Assembly: GCA_002270295.1 (NCBI GenBank) | Contig: NISF01000001.1 | Span: 744,001 to 808,000, forward strand | Length of the DNA stretch: 64,000 nucleotides | Reading direction: 5' to 3' | Origin: Enterobacter sp. 10-1 | Lineage (GTDB): Bacteria; Pseudomonadota; Gammaproteobacteria; Enterobacterales; Enterobacteriaceae | Shown: piece after piece, positions 51,307 through 61,229 of the stretch | Layout of the letters: each line of letters begins with the position of its first letter | Numbering within the stretch: the first letter of the stretch is position 1 | Translations under genes and position numbers: made by a program | The notes under the pieces: model-generated | Database searches by the model: none | The model's input: the letters and a program-made list of their open reading frames with translations, nothing else | What the model was told of the DNA's origin: nothing

Positions 51307-52164
51307 TTAGTGATGGTCGTCGCCACGCAGGTAAATGACCCAGTATGTCAGCCCAACCAGCAGACCACCGCCAATAATGTTCCCGATAGTTACCGGAATC
51401 AGGTTATCAGTGATGAAGTTCATGATGGTCAGGTGAGAGAAACTTTCCGGAGTTGAACCAACGGCGGTCCAGAATTCCGGGCTTGCAAAGTCGCGGATTA
51501 CGATACCCATCGGGATCATAAACATGTTAGCGATACTGTGCTCGAAGCCGCTGGCAACAAACATGGCTACGGGGAGAACCATAATCATTGCTTTGTCCAT
51601 CAGGCTGCGGCCGGAGTAGCTCATCCACACCGCGAGGCAGACCATCAGGTTCGCCAGGATACCCAGGCTGACGGCTTCAATAAATGTATGATGCATTTTG
51701 TGGTCAGCGGTTTGCAGGACGTTGAGCCCCCAACCGCCGTTAGCGGCCATATATTCACCCGACAGCCACATCAGCAGCACGAACAGCAGTGCGCCTATCA
51801 GGTTACCAACATAGACGTTGAGCCAGTTTATTGCCAGTTGACCCCAGGTAATCCGTCCGCTGGCTTTCGCCACAACGATCAGTACGGTGGAGGTAAACAG
51901 GTCGGCACCGCAGATGACGCACAGAATCAGGCCGAGTGAAAAGCAGATCCCCCCGATAAGCTTGGCAATACCGAAAGGCATCGCGGCAGTACCGGTCGTC
52001 GCGGTGATGTAGAAGACAAAAGCAATGGAGATAAAGACACCAGCGGTAATCGCCAGATAAAAGGTCTTCATCGGGTGCTTTGTCGCTTTATAGACACCCG
52101 CTTCTTCGGCGACTTTCGCCATCGCTGCGGGGAGTAAAAGATCAAAAGGGTTGTCAGCTTTCAC
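51307..52164 (-). CDS. focA: Formate channel FocA
   Basis: 285-residue pentameric formate/nitrite transporter with six helices. The sequence holds the FNT signature ILANLMVCLAVW and the family's SSVGSTPESFSHL-like loop (VGSTPESFSHLTIMNF). It balances formate across the inner membrane and interacts with PflB. First gene of the focA-pflB operon; its upstream region has an FNR-like site. Confidence 0.97.
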   Translation of the reverse strand: MKADNPFDLLLPAAMAKVAEEAGVYKATKHPMKTFYLAITAGVFISIAFVFYITATTGTAAMPFGIAKLIGGICFSLGLILCVICGADLFTSTVLIVVAKASGRITWGQLAINWLNVYVGNLIGALLFVLLMWLSGEYMAANGGWGLNVLQTADHKMHHTFIEAVSLGILANLMVCLAVWMSYSGRSLMDKAMIMVLPVAMFVASGFEHSIANMFMIPMGIVIRDFASPEFWTAVGSTPESFSHLTIMNFITDNLIPVTIGNIIGGGLLVGLTYWVIYLRGDDHH

Positions 52165-52225
52165 ACTAACTCTCTCTTTATATAAGTTGGCGGTGAGATA
52201 CTAACAAAGCATTATAGAAGGGAAA

Positions 52226-52239
52226 TTGATGTAGATCAT
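52226..52239 (-). promoter_or_regulatory. FNR-like site upstream of focA
   Basis: TTGATGTAGATCAT matches TTGAT-N4-ATCAA in 9 of 10 positions. It lies 62-75 bp before the focA start, where an anaerobic activator would act. FNR and ArcA control of the pfl operon is established in E. coli. Confidence 0.75.
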
Positions 52240-52497
52240 ATCCCACCGGAACTATAAGCCCGTTTAGCGTATGGTTTTTGGGGTAATTGATGATAACCAT
52301 TTGTTTTTTAATGGGAAAATAAAGTTTAAAATTTACAAATTATGTTGATTTTTTTCATTTTTGGGCTAAAGCATCGGTTAATTAAAATGGGGTATTTTTA
52401 TTAAAATTAACATCTCCAAGGTGCTGTGCGATCAATTTTCACTGTAAATTAACTTTGCAACTACAAGTTATTGGCCCCGTGAATCAAATATAAAAAA

Positions 52498-52519
52498 ACG
52501 GAGCCGTAAACGACTCCGT
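52498..52519 (-). terminator. Intrinsic terminator of ycaO
   Basis: Stem ACGGAGCCG / CGACTCCGT (one mismatch, loop TAAA), and the minus strand continues with seven Ts. It is 30 bp beyond the ycaO stop. Confidence 0.88.
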
Positions 52520-52548
52520 GATGGGGCACTCTGCGGTAGGGCTAAAGG

Positions 52549-54309
52549 CTATTCAGCCCAGTACGCCGCTTTAGCACGCTGCAGCTTTTCGTAGGCTTTC
52601 AGTAAGGACTGATGGGCCGGGAACGCATGCAGATCGCTATCTACCGCCTGCAGGCCGTAGAACGGCGCTTCACCGCTTAGCGCAGCGCTGGCGGCTTCCA
52701 CCGCATCTGCGCCGTACATGCGGACAAAGGCATTCAGATACTGCAGCGGCTGGCGTTCTTCTTCCTGGCTCAGCAGCAGCAGCGTTTGCAGGCAGCGGTA
52801 GTAGTTTGCGCGCTCTGCGCTGAAGATTGACGCATTGAACTCAATGGTCCATTCCGTCCAGATCAGCGCCTGCTCCAGATCGCCGCCAGCCAGCGCCAGC
52901 ATCGCTTTCAGTTCGCCAATACGCAGCGTATACCAGCCGTTGTCTTTGCCCGTTGCCAGACCCAGCAGTTCGCGGACGCGGGTGAAGTCGTCGTTGCCTT
53001 CATCGTCCAGCTGCTCAATCAGCGCCAGATAATCTTCTTTCTCCCATTCGCTGCCCGGCAGAGAGAGGAGCGTTTCGCGCAGATGGCTGCCCATGCTGTT
53101 GTTCGCCAGCCACAGATCTTCTGCCGGATAGATATCCGACATGCCCGGGACGATGATCCGGCATGCGTAGACGCTCAGGTGCTCGTAATCGGCGATGTAG
53201 ACCTCTTTATCTTCTTCTTTAAAGATGGCCATCAGGGTGGCGAACTCTTCTTCCGTAGTGCCGGAGAAGTTCCAGTCGACGAACGGATAGTCGGCATCCT
53301 GTTTGAACATATCCCAGGAGATCAGGCCGCTGGAGTCGATAAAGTGGGTTTCAAGGTTGGCGTGCTCAGCAACTTCTTCGTCATCGAAGGTTGGCGGCGT
53401 GAAGACGTCGAGATCCTTCAGGCTACGGCCCTGCAGCAGTTCGGTGACGGTGCGCTCCAGCGCGACGCCGAAGTCAGGATGCGCGCCGAAGGAGGCGAAG
53501 CAGGTTCCGTTTTCCGGGTTAAACAGCACCACGCAGATCACCGGATACTTGCCGCCCAGCGAGCCGTCGTAGGCAAAAATCGGGAAACCTTCCGCTTCCA
53601 GCTTATTAATCGATTCCACCACGCCCGGATAGCGGGCCATCACTTCGGCAGGGATTTCCGGCAGGCTGATGCTTTCCGCAATGATGCGGTTCTTGATATG
53701 GCGCTCAAAGACTTCCGACAGGCCCTGAACGCGCGCTTCGTTAGCGGTGTTGCCCGCAGACATCCCGTTAGAAACGTACAGGTTGCCAATGATATTCATC
53801 GGAATATAGACGGTTTCACCGTCGGACTGACGGGTGAACGGCAGGCCACAAACGCCGCGATCGTCATTGCCGGACTGCAGATCGACCAGCATGCTGGCGG
53901 TCAGCTGATCGTCAGGATCGTAGAAGGCGCGCAGGCGAGGATCGAGCAGCCCCTGAGGCACTTCGTCATCTTCGGTCAGCGGGAACCATTTTTCGTTTGG
54001 ATAGTGAACAAACGGCCCGTTAGCGATGGTTTCGCCTAACCAGAAGTCGGCGAAGAAATAGTTGGTCGACAGACGTTCGAAGTACTCGCCCAGCGCAGAG
54101 GCCAGCGCCGCTTTTTTGGTCGCGCCTTTACCGTTGGTGAAGCACAGCGAGCAGGCTTTATCGCGGATATGAACTGACCATACGTGCGGTACCGGATTCA
54201 GCCACGAGGCCTCTTCAATATCAAATCCGAGGTCGAGCAATTTCTGCTGGAAGCGAGCGATGGAATCTTCCAGGGCGGCGTCTTTGCCGGGGATAAACGT
54301 TTGAGTCAT
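52549..54309 (-). CDS. ycaO: YcaO protein (ribosomal S12 methylthiotransferase accessory factor)
   Basis: 586-residue YcaO-domain protein. The ATP-binding YcaO core covers roughly the first 400 residues (GATKKAALASALGEYFERLSTNY and QGLSEVFERHIKNR contain the Mg-ATP acidic residues); the C-terminal part looks like a TPR-like helical region. It ends AAYWAE, lacking the PxPxP tail seen in azoline-forming YcaOs, so it should be a non-azoline type. E. coli YcaO helps RimO-dependent beta-methylthiolation of S12. The start 54307-54309 gives the E. coli length. Confidence 0.95.
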   Translation of the reverse strand: MTQTFIPGKDAALEDSIARFQQKLLDLGFDIEEASWLNPVPHVWSVHIRDKACSLCFTNGKGATKKAALASALGEYFERLSTNYFFADFWLGETIANGPFVHYPNEKWFPLTEDDEVPQGLLDPRLRAFYDPDDQLTASMLVDLQSGNDDRGVCGLPFTRQSDGETVYIPMNIIGNLYVSNGMSAGNTANEARVQGLSEVFERHIKNRIIAESISLPEIPAEVMARYPGVVESINKLEAEGFPIFAYDGSLGGKYPVICVVLFNPENGTCFASFGAHPDFGVALERTVTELLQGRSLKDLDVFTPPTFDDEEVAEHANLETHFIDSSGLISWDMFKQDADYPFVDWNFSGTTEEEFATLMAIFKEEDKEVYIADYEHLSVYACRIIVPGMSDIYPAEDLWLANNSMGSHLRETLLSLPGSEWEKEDYLALIEQLDDEGNDDFTRVRELLGLATGKDNGWYTLRIGELKAMLALAGGDLEQALIWTEWTIEFNASIFSAERANYYRCLQTLLLLSQEEERQPLQYLNAFVRMYGADAVEAASAALSGEAPFYGLQAVDSDLHAFPAHQSLLKAYEKLQRAKAAYWAE

Positions 54310-54447
54310 AGCGGTCACTTTTTTCGTACGTAAAGCGCGCAATGATACGGGGTTTGTGTGTCAGGCGCTATCTTCGTGAAGGCCCCGGCGAAAATAAAAG
54401 CCTGGGCTATGCTTACAGCCAGTAACCTACTGTTAAGGCATTAAAAA

Positions 54448-55140
54448 ATGAAAGCGTTCGATCTTCATCGCATGGCGTTTGATAAAGTTCCGCCGGAGTT
54501 TTTAGGGGAAGTCGCGCTGCGCAGCCTCTATACCTTCCTGCTGGTTTTCCTGTTCCTTAAAATTACCGGGCGGCGCGGTGTCCGCCAGATGTCGCTCTTT
54601 GAAGTGCTGATCATTTTGACGCTAGGCTCTGCGGCCGGGGACGTCGCCTTTTATGATGACGTGCCGCTGATCCCGGTATTTATCGTTTTTGTCACCCTGG
54701 CGCTGCTGTACCGCCTGGTGATGTGGCTGATGTCCAAAAGCGAGAGGCTGGAAAACCTGCTGGAAGGAAAGCCGGTGGTTATCGTAGAGGCAGGGGAGCT
54801 GGCGTGGGAGAAAGTCCGCAGCGCCAACATGACCGAGTTCGAGTTTTTTATGGAGCTTCGTCTCTACAGCGTGGAGCAGCTCGGCCAGGTGCGGCTGGCG
54901 ATAATGGAAACTAACGGTCAAATCAGTATGTACTATTACGCTGATGAAGAGGTGAAGCCGGGGCTATGCATTCTGCCGGACGGCTGCTATGAGCGTTTTG
55001 TGACCATTCCTGAGCGCGGCGAATATGCCTGCGTGCGCTGTAGTCAGGTGATCGAGATTGAGGCCGGTAAAAAGCAATTATGTCGACGCTGTCAAAATCC
55101 AGAATGGGCGAGGGTTAGCAGAGCTAAACGCATCACCTGA
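54448..55140 (+). CDS. ycaP: DUF421 family inner-membrane protein YcaP
   Basis: 230-residue protein with three predicted membrane helices near the N-terminus (about 25-45, 50-68 and 73-93) and a cytoplasmic C-terminal domain. Two CxxC pairs (CVRC and CRRC) in the last 45 residues form a probable zinc ribbon. The motif VRQMSLFEVLIILTLGSAAGD is typical of the YetF/DUF421 family. The function is unknown. It is divergent from ycaO and sits alone. Confidence 0.9.
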   Translation: MKAFDLHRMAFDKVPPEFLGEVALRSLYTFLLVFLFLKITGRRGVRQMSLFEVLIILTLGSAAGDVAFYDDVPLIPVFIVFVTLALLYRLVMWLMSKSERLENLLEGKPVVIVEAGELAWEKVRSANMTEFEFFMELRLYSVEQLGQVRLAIMETNGQISMYYYADEEVKPGLCILPDGCYERFVTIPERGEYACVRCSQVIEIEAGKKQLCRRCQNPEWARVSRAKRIT

Positions 55141-55450
55141 CAGCCTTTTTGTCGGTTTTGTTCCGGAGGGGTAGTGAATTGTTTTGTGTGAAGCCGATCA
55201 TATTTTTCCGGTCATAAGTTTTAGGCATTGCGATGCGTGTCGCTGAATGATAAAACCGATGTACCCGTCATACTTCAGGCTGCATGCGCGCTGGCTGCAT
55301 TCATTCAATCCGCCCGCATACTTCAGCAGGCCCCAGCGGATTAATCCACTGGTCGCCCGCCTGCAGCCCGAAGTATCAGGGTCAGATACCGGAATAACTT
55401 ATGCACGCGACAGTTCGCGAGCAAATAACATAGCAACGTGGTGAGGGGAA
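55141..55450. other. Intergenic region ycaP-serC containing an ERIC element
   Basis: 310 bases. The ERIC-type repeat occupies 55262-55384. The serC promoter must lie between it and 55450, or upstream so that the repeat is transcribed; no clear hexamers were found. A GTGAGGGGA ribosome site precedes the serC ATG. Confidence 0.6.
55262..55384 (+). repeat. ERIC-type repeat (diverged copy)
   Basis: The ends TACCCGTCATACTTC and GCAGCCCGAAGTAT are classic ERIC termini, and CGCTGGCTGC, CCCGCCTGCAGCCCG are also shared with the copy at 23021-23150. The centre differs and lacks the CTGGGGATTC core, so it is a diverged or rearranged element. Transcription from a promoter upstream would include it in the serC leader. 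Confidence 0.75.
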
Positions 55451-56539
<1,089 letters not shown>

Positions 56540-56558
56540 TCATCGTTGTGCTTTTCAT

Positions 56559-56584
56559 CCCCGCAGCCGGTCTGCGGGGTTTTT
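56559..56584 (+). terminator. Intra-operon terminator/attenuator between serC and aroA
   Basis: Perfect 8-bp stem CCCCGCAG / CTGCGGGG with a 5-base loop and five Ts. It lies between serC and aroA, which are one transcription unit in other enterobacteria, so it probably reduces aroA relative to serC rather than ending the transcript completely. Confidence 0.8.
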
Positions 56585-56611
56585 ATTCCGTTTTTTTGAG
56601 AGTTGAGTTTG

Positions 56612-57895
56612 ATGGAATCCCTGACGTTACAACCCATCGCGCGCGTGGATGGCACCGTGAACCTGCCTGGGTCTAAAAGTGTCTCTAACCGCGCTTTGCT
56701 GCTGGCGGCATTAGCCCGTGGCACCACGGTGCTGACCAACCTGCTGGACAGCGACGATGTACGCCACATGCTGAATGCCCTGAGCGCCCTGGGAGTTCAT
56801 TACACCCTGTCCTCCGATCGCACCCGCTGCGAAGTGACCGGCAACGGTGGTCCGCTGCAGGCGAATAGCGCGCTGGAGCTGTTTCTTGGCAATGCCGGGA
56901 CCGCAATGCGCCCGCTGGCGGCAGCCCTGTGCCTGGGAAGCAACGATATTGTGCTGACCGGCGAACCGCGGATGAAAGAGCGTCCGATTGGTCATCTGGT
57001 TGATGCGTTACGTCAGGGAGGCGCGCAAATTGAGTATCTGGAGCAGGAAAATTACCCGCCTCTGCGCCTGAACGGCGGCTTCGCCGGCGGCAGCGTTGAG
57101 GTTGACGGCAGCGTTTCCAGCCAGTTCCTCACTGCTCTGCTGATGGCTGCGCCGCTGGCGCCGCAGGATACCGTTATCACCATTAAAGGCGATCTGGTTT
57201 CCAAACCCTATATTGATATTACGCTGCACCTGATGAAGACCTTCGGCGTTAACGTTGAAAACCAGTCCTATCAGCGTTTTGTCGTCCGCGGCAACCAGCA
57301 GTATCTCTCCCCGGGCGACTACCTGGTTGAGGGCGATGCCTCTTCCGCGTCCTACTTCCTCGCGGCGGGCGCCATTAAGGGCGGTACGGTAAAAGTGACC
57401 GGTATCGGCCGTAACAGCGTGCAGGGCGATATCCGCTTTGCCGACGTGCTGGAAAAAATGGGCGCTATCGTGAGCTGGGGCGATGACTATATTGCCTGTA
57501 CCCGCGGTGAGCTGAACGCGATCGATATGGATATGAACCATATCCCGGATGCGGCAATGACTATCGCCACCGCGGCGCTGTTTGCCAAGGGCACCACCAC
57601 GCTGCGCAATATTTATAACTGGCGCGTGAAAGAGACCGATCGTCTGTTTGCGATGGCTACCGAACTGCGCAAAGTCGGCGCTGAGGTGGAGGAGGGCGAG
57701 GATTACATCCGCATTACGCCTCCGGTGGAGCTGCAGTTTGCTGAGATTGGCACCTATAACGATCACCGCATGGCGATGTGCTTCTCGCTGGTGGCGCTTT
57801 CCGACACGCCGGTGACGATCCTCGATCCGAAGTGCACGGCGAAAACCTTCCCTGACTACTTCGAGCAGCTGGCGCGGATTAGCACCCTGGCGTAA
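56612..57895 (+). CDS. aroA: 5-enolpyruvylshikimate-3-phosphate synthase AroA
   Basis: 427-residue shikimate-pathway enzyme. The substrate-binding motifs [17 protein letters not shown] and [17 protein letters not shown] are intact, as are the late [23 protein letters not shown] and TYNDHRMAM segments. The ATG at 56612 is chosen to give the E. coli length; a TTG three codons earlier is rejected. It follows serC by 72 bp. YcaL, which I recall after aroA in E. coli, is absent; cmk comes next. Confidence 0.97.
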   Translation: MESLTLQPIARVDGTVNLPGSKSVSNRALLLAALARGTTVLTNLLDSDDVRHMLNALSALGVHYTLSSDRTRCEVTGNGGPLQANSALELFLGNAGTAMRPLAAALCLGSNDIVLTGEPRMKERPIGHLVDALRQGGAQIEYLEQENYPPLRLNGGFAGGSVEVDGSVSSQFLTALLMAAPLAPQDTVITIKGDLVSKPYIDITLHLMKTFGVNVENQSYQRFVVRGNQQYLSPGDYLVEGDASSASYFLAAGAIKGGTVKVTGIGRNSVQGDIRFADVLEKMGAIVSWGDDYIACTRGELNAIDMDMNHIPDAAMTIATAALFAKGTTTLRNIYNWRVKETDRLFAMATELRKVGAEVEEGEDYIRITPPVELQFAEIGTYNDHRMAMCFSLVALSDTPVTILDPKCTAKTFPDYFEQLARISTLA

Positions 57896-58039
57896 GCGCC
57901 TGCGGTTGCGCAAACGTAAAGCTTTGTCATCTCCGGGCTGATATTCCGTCAGCCCGCTATAATTGCGCAATTATTCTGCATTTCATTTCCGGTCGTCCGT
58001 ATTTTGCATCCAATGCTCACTTTCCGTCGTATAGATGCG

Positions 58040-58045
58040 TATAAT
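58040..58045 (+). promoter_or_regulatory. Putative -10 element of cmk
   Basis: A perfect TATAAT lies 44 bp before the cmk ATG. No convincing -35 was found 16-18 bp upstream, so promoter strength is unclear. A hairpin CGGGCTGA / TCAGCCCG (57934-57956) lies between aroA and this site. Confidence 0.45.
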
Positions 58046-58088
58046 GCGCGGCGTTTATATTCTATGCGCCTTGCTGAAGGAGAAAAAG

Positions 58089-58772
58089 ATGACGGCAGCT
58101 ATTCCGGTAATCACCATTGATGGGCCTGGCGGTGCGGGTAAGGGAACGTTGTGCAAGGCGATGGCGGAAGCTTTAGGCTGGCATTTGCTGGATTCCGGCG
58201 CTATCTATCGCGTTCTGGCGCTGGCGGCGCTGCATCATCATGTGGATGTTGAATCTGAAGAAGCCCTGGTGCCGCTGGCCGCGCATCTGGACGTGCGCTT
58301 TATTTCCACCGACGGCAGCCTCGAAGTTATCCTGGAAGGTGAGGACGTCAGCGCGGCGATCCGCACGCAGGAAGTGGCGAATACCGCCTCGAAAGCCGCG
58401 GCTTTTCCCCGGGTGCGTGAAGCCTTGCTGCGCCGTCAGCGGGCGTTTCGCGAGCTGCCGGGTCTGATTGCCGACGGGCGGGATATGGGCACCGTGGTAT
58501 TCCCCGATGCGCCGGTGAAAATTTTCCTTGATGCGTCCGCGCAAGAACGTGCGCATCGGCGCATGCTGCAGTTGCAGGAAAAGGGCTTTAGTGTTAACTT
58601 TGACCGCCTTTTATCCGAGATAAAAGAGCGTGACGACCGCGATCGTAATCGCAGCGTGGCGCCGCTTGTCCCGGCTGCTGATGCTTTAGTTCTCGATTCT
58701 ACTGAACTAAACATTGAGCAAGTAATTGAAAAAGCGCTACAATATGCGCGCGAGAAATTGGCAGTCGCTTAG
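58089..58772 (+). CDS. cmk: Cytidylate kinase Cmk
   Basis: 227-residue NMP kinase that phosphorylates CMP and dCMP. The P-loop is GPGGAGKGT near residue 12 and the NMP-binding and lid segments [14 protein letters not shown] and [12 protein letters not shown] are present. The ATG at 58089 follows GAAGGAGAAAAAG; the in-frame upstream extension is rejected. It lies 136 bp before rpsA, with which it is usually co-transcribed. Confidence 0.97.
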   Translation: MTAAIPVITIDGPGGAGKGTLCKAMAEALGWHLLDSGAIYRVLALAALHHHVDVESEEALVPLAAHLDVRFISTDGSLEVILEGEDVSAAIRTQEVANTASKAAAFPRVREALLRRQRAFRELPGLIADGRDMGTVVFPDAPVKIFLDASAQERAHRRMLQLQEKGFSVNFDRLLSEIKERDDRDRNRSVAPLVPAADALVLDSTELNIEQVIEKALQYAREKLAVA

Positions 58773-58907
58773 CCGTTACCGGCAAAGCGCAGCGGCCTCC
58801 GAATTATAGCAGTACCCCCGCAGCAATGGAGTGTTAGCGGGTATGTTAAACAACCCCATCCGGCATGGAGCCAGGTGGACGTTAAATATGAAACCTGAAG
58901 ATTAAAC
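58773..58907 (+). promoter_or_regulatory. rpsA leader (S1 autoregulatory region)
   Basis: 135 bases between cmk and rpsA. In E. coli this leader folds into several stem-loops and binds S1, which represses its own translation; no strong Shine-Dalgarno exists. Here the start is preceded only by a weak GAAGA, and several GGA triplets (CCTCCGAATT, GGAGTG, GGAGCC) appear in likely loops. Assigned by analogy and position. Confidence 0.55.
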
Positions 58908-60581
58908 ATGACTGAATCTTTTGCTCAACTATTTGAAGAATCCTTAAAAACAATCGAAACCCGTCCGGGTTCCATCGTTCGTGGCGTTGTTGTTGCTATC
59001 GACAAAGATATCGTACTGGTTGACGCCGGTCTGAAATCTGAGTCTGCCATTCCGGCAGAGCAGTTCAAAAACGCCCAGGGCGAGCTGGAAATCCAGGTCG
59101 GTGACGAAGTTGACGTTGCTCTGGATGCAGTAGAAGACGGCTTCGGTGAAACCCTGCTGTCCCGTGAAAAAGCTAAACGTCACGAAGCTTGGATCACGCT
59201 GGAAAAAGCTTACGAAGAAGCTGAAACTGTAGTCGGTGTTATCAACGGCAAAGTTAAAGGTGGCTTCACTGTTGAGCTGAATGGTATTCGCGCGTTCCTG
59301 CCGGGTTCCCTGGTTGACGTTCGTCCGGTTCGCGACACGCTGCACCTGGAAGGCAAAGAGCTTGAGTTCAAAGTAATCAAGCTGGACCAGAAGCGTAACA
59401 ACGTTGTTGTTTCCCGTCGTGCCGTTATCGAATCCGAGAACAGCGCAGAACGCGATCAGCTGCTGGAAAACCTGCAGGAAGGCATGGAAGTCAAAGGTAT
59501 CGTTAAGAACCTCACTGACTACGGCGCATTCGTTGATCTGGGCGGCGTCGATGGCCTGCTGCACATCACCGACATGGCGTGGAAACGCGTTAAGCATCCG
59601 AGCGAAATCGTAAACGTTGGCGACGAAATCACTGTTAAAGTGCTGAAGTTCGACCGCGAGCGTACCCGTGTATCTCTGGGCCTGAAACAGCTGGGCGAAG
59701 ATCCGTGGGTAGCTATCGCTAAACGTTATCCGGAAGGTACCAAACTGACCGGTCGCGTGACCAACCTGACCGACTACGGCTGCTTCGTTGAAATCGAAGA
59801 AGGCGTTGAAGGCCTGGTTCACGTTTCCGAAATGGATTGGACCAACAAAAACATCCACCCGTCCAAAGTTGTTAACGTTGGCGACGTAGTGGAAGTTATG
59901 GTTCTGGATATCGACGAAGAACGTCGTCGTATCTCCCTGGGCCTGAAGCAGTGCAAAAACAACCCATGGCAGCAGTTCGCGGAAACCCACAACAAGGGCG
60001 ACCGTGTTGAAGGTAAAATCAAGTCTATCACTGACTTCGGTATCTTCATCGGCCTGGACGGCGGCATCGATGGCCTGGTTCACCTGTCTGACATCTCCTG
60101 GAACGTTGCAGGCGAAGAAGCAGTACGTGAATACAAAAAAGGCGACGAAATCGCAGCAGTTGTTCTGCAGGTTGACGCAGAACGTGAGCGTATCTCTCTG
60201 GGCGTTAAGCAGCTCGCAGAAGATCCGTTCAACAACTGGGTTGCACTGAACAAGAAAGGCGCAATCGTAAACGGTAAAGTCACTGCAGTTGACGCTAAAG
60301 GCGCAACCGTAGAACTGGCTGACGGCGTTGAAGGTTACCTGCGTGCTTCTGAAGCATCCCGTGACCGCGTTGAAGATGCGACTCTGGTTCTGAGCGTTGG
60401 CGATGACGTTGAAGCTAAATTCACCGGCGTTGATCGTAAAAACCGCGCAATCAGCCTGTCTGTTCGTGCGAAAGACGAAGCTGATGAGAAAGATGCAATC
60501 GCAACTGTTAACAAACAGGAAGATGCAAACTTCTCTAACAACGCAATGGCTGAAGCTTTCAAAGCAGCTAAAGGCGAGTAA
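58908..60581 (+). CDS. rpsA: 30S ribosomal protein S1
   Basis: 557-residue protein of six S1 (OB-fold) domains (roughly residues 20-90, 105-170, 190-260, 275-345, 360-435 and 450-520). It binds mRNA at the 30S platform, is essential for translation of structured mRNAs, and is also a subunit of phage Qbeta replicase. Codon use is strongly biased toward preferred codons, as expected of a highly expressed gene. A terminator follows. The order cmk-rpsA-ihfB is typical. Confidence 0.98.
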   Translation: MTESFAQLFEESLKTIETRPGSIVRGVVVAIDKDIVLVDAGLKSESAIPAEQFKNAQGELEIQVGDEVDVALDAVEDGFGETLLSREKAKRHEAWITLEKAYEEAETVVGVINGKVKGGFTVELNGIRAFLPGSLVDVRPVRDTLHLEGKELEFKVIKLDQKRNNVVVSRRAVIESENSAERDQLLENLQEGMEVKGIVKNLTDYGAFVDLGGVDGLLHITDMAWKRVKHPSEIVNVGDEITVKVLKFDRERTRVSLGLKQLGEDPWVAIAKRYPEGTKLTGRVTNLTDYGCFVEIEEGVEGLVHVSEMDWTNKNIHPSKVVNVGDVVEVMVLDIDEERRRISLGLKQCKNNPWQQFAETHNKGDRVEGKIKSITDFGIFIGLDGGIDGLVHLSDISWNVAGEEAVREYKKGDEIAAVVLQVDAERERISLGVKQLAEDPFNNWVALNKKGAIVNGKVTAVDAKGATVELADGVEGYLRASEASRDRVEDATLVLSVGDDVEAKFTGVDRKNRAISLSVRAKDEADEKDAIATVNKQEDANFSNNAMAEAFKAAKGE

Positions 60582-60626
60582 TCTTAGTCTTTCGGGTTAC
60601 AACAACCTGAATTACGACGAGTTTAC

Positions 60627-60655
60627 TTGACAGATTGCAGGATTCGTCCTGTAAT
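60627..60655 (+). promoter_or_regulatory. Strong sigma-70-type promoter of ihfB
   Basis: TTGACA (60627-60632), 17-base spacer and TGTAAT (60650-60655): nearly consensus. Transcription would start near 60662, directly at the left foot of the rpsA terminator stem. The promoter itself contains an imperfect inverted repeat GATTGCAGGA-TTCG-TCCTGTAATC. Confidence 0.75.
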
Positions 60656-60663
60656 CAAGCACA

Positions 60664-60685
60664 AAGGGCGGCTACGGCCGCCCTT
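60664..60685 (+). terminator. rpsA terminator stem, overlapping the ihfB transcript start
   Basis: 9-bp stem AAGGGCGGC / GCCGCCCTT with a 4-base loop followed by GTTTA. It ends rpsA transcription but would also be the first hairpin of any ihfB mRNA started at the promoter just upstream. Confidence 0.7.
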
Positions 60686-60732
60686 GTTTAAAGCTGTTAG
60701 CTAATTTGGCCTTGAAGGAAACCGGAGGAAAA

Positions 60733-61020
60733 ATGACCAAGTCAGAATTGATAGAAAGACTTGCCAGCCAGCAATCTCACATTCCTGCGAAAGCGGTTGA
60801 AGATGCTGTTAAAGAAATGCTGGAACATATGGCCTCAACGCTTGCTCAAGGTGAGCGCATTGAAATCCGCGGTTTCGGCAGCTTCTCTTTGCACTACCGA
60901 GCACCTCGCACCGGGCGTAACCCGAAAACTGGCGATAAAGTCGAACTGGAAGGCAAGTACGTTCCGCACTTTAAGCCTGGGAAAGAATTACGCGACCGCG
61001 CCAATATTTACGAAGAGTAA
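60733..61020 (+). CDS. ihfB: Integration host factor beta subunit IhfB
   Basis: 95-residue HU-family DNA-bending protein that pairs with IhfA. The DNA-binding arm [20 protein letters not shown] with the intercalating Pro is present. The ATG at 60733 has a GGAGGAAAA ribosome site. One residue longer at the C-terminus than the E. coli protein (ends YEE). It has its own promoter (60627-60655) and terminator. Confidence 0.98.
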   Translation: MTKSELIERLASQQSHIPAKAVEDAVKEMLEHMASTLAQGERIEIRGFGSFSLHYRAPRTGRNPKTGDKVELEGKYVPHFKPGKELRDRANIYEE

Positions 61021-61055
61021 GTTTCGCTGAACGGCGTTAACGTACTCCGAAGATA

Positions 61056-61082
61056 AAAAAAGCACCTGAGGGTGCTTTTTTT
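61056..61082 (+). terminator. Intrinsic terminator of ihfB
   Basis: Stem AGCACC / GGTGCT flanked by six As and seven Ts (61074-61082), 36 bp beyond the ihfB stop. It can act in both directions; no convergent gene exists here, so it serves ihfB. Confidence 0.9.
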
Positions 61083-61229
61083 ATGCCCGCAATCCAGCCC
61101 TCCTCGCAAACGCCCGTCTGCCTGACTGCAACGCCCTGATATCTCCGGAAGCCGGGCTCCACGCCGCCAAATTTCTGGCTGACGGCCTGCCAGCCCGACG
61201 CGATACTTTCCTGAAACAGGGAGGTTGGC

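Larger units (their letters stand above)
52165..52548. other. Control region upstream of focA-pflB and terminator of ycaO
   Basis: 384 bases, strongly AT-rich at 52290-52400. It contains an FNR-like site (52226-52239), several AT-rich tracts where ArcA or IHF might bind, and the ycaO terminator at the right end. In E. coli several pfl promoters lie here; I could not place individual -10/-35 pairs with confidence. No gene is visible. Confidence 0.6.

Noticed and set aside
58944-60083. 379-codon open frame antisense to rpsA
   Set aside because: Shadow of a highly expressed gene with biased codons; no domain or start signal.
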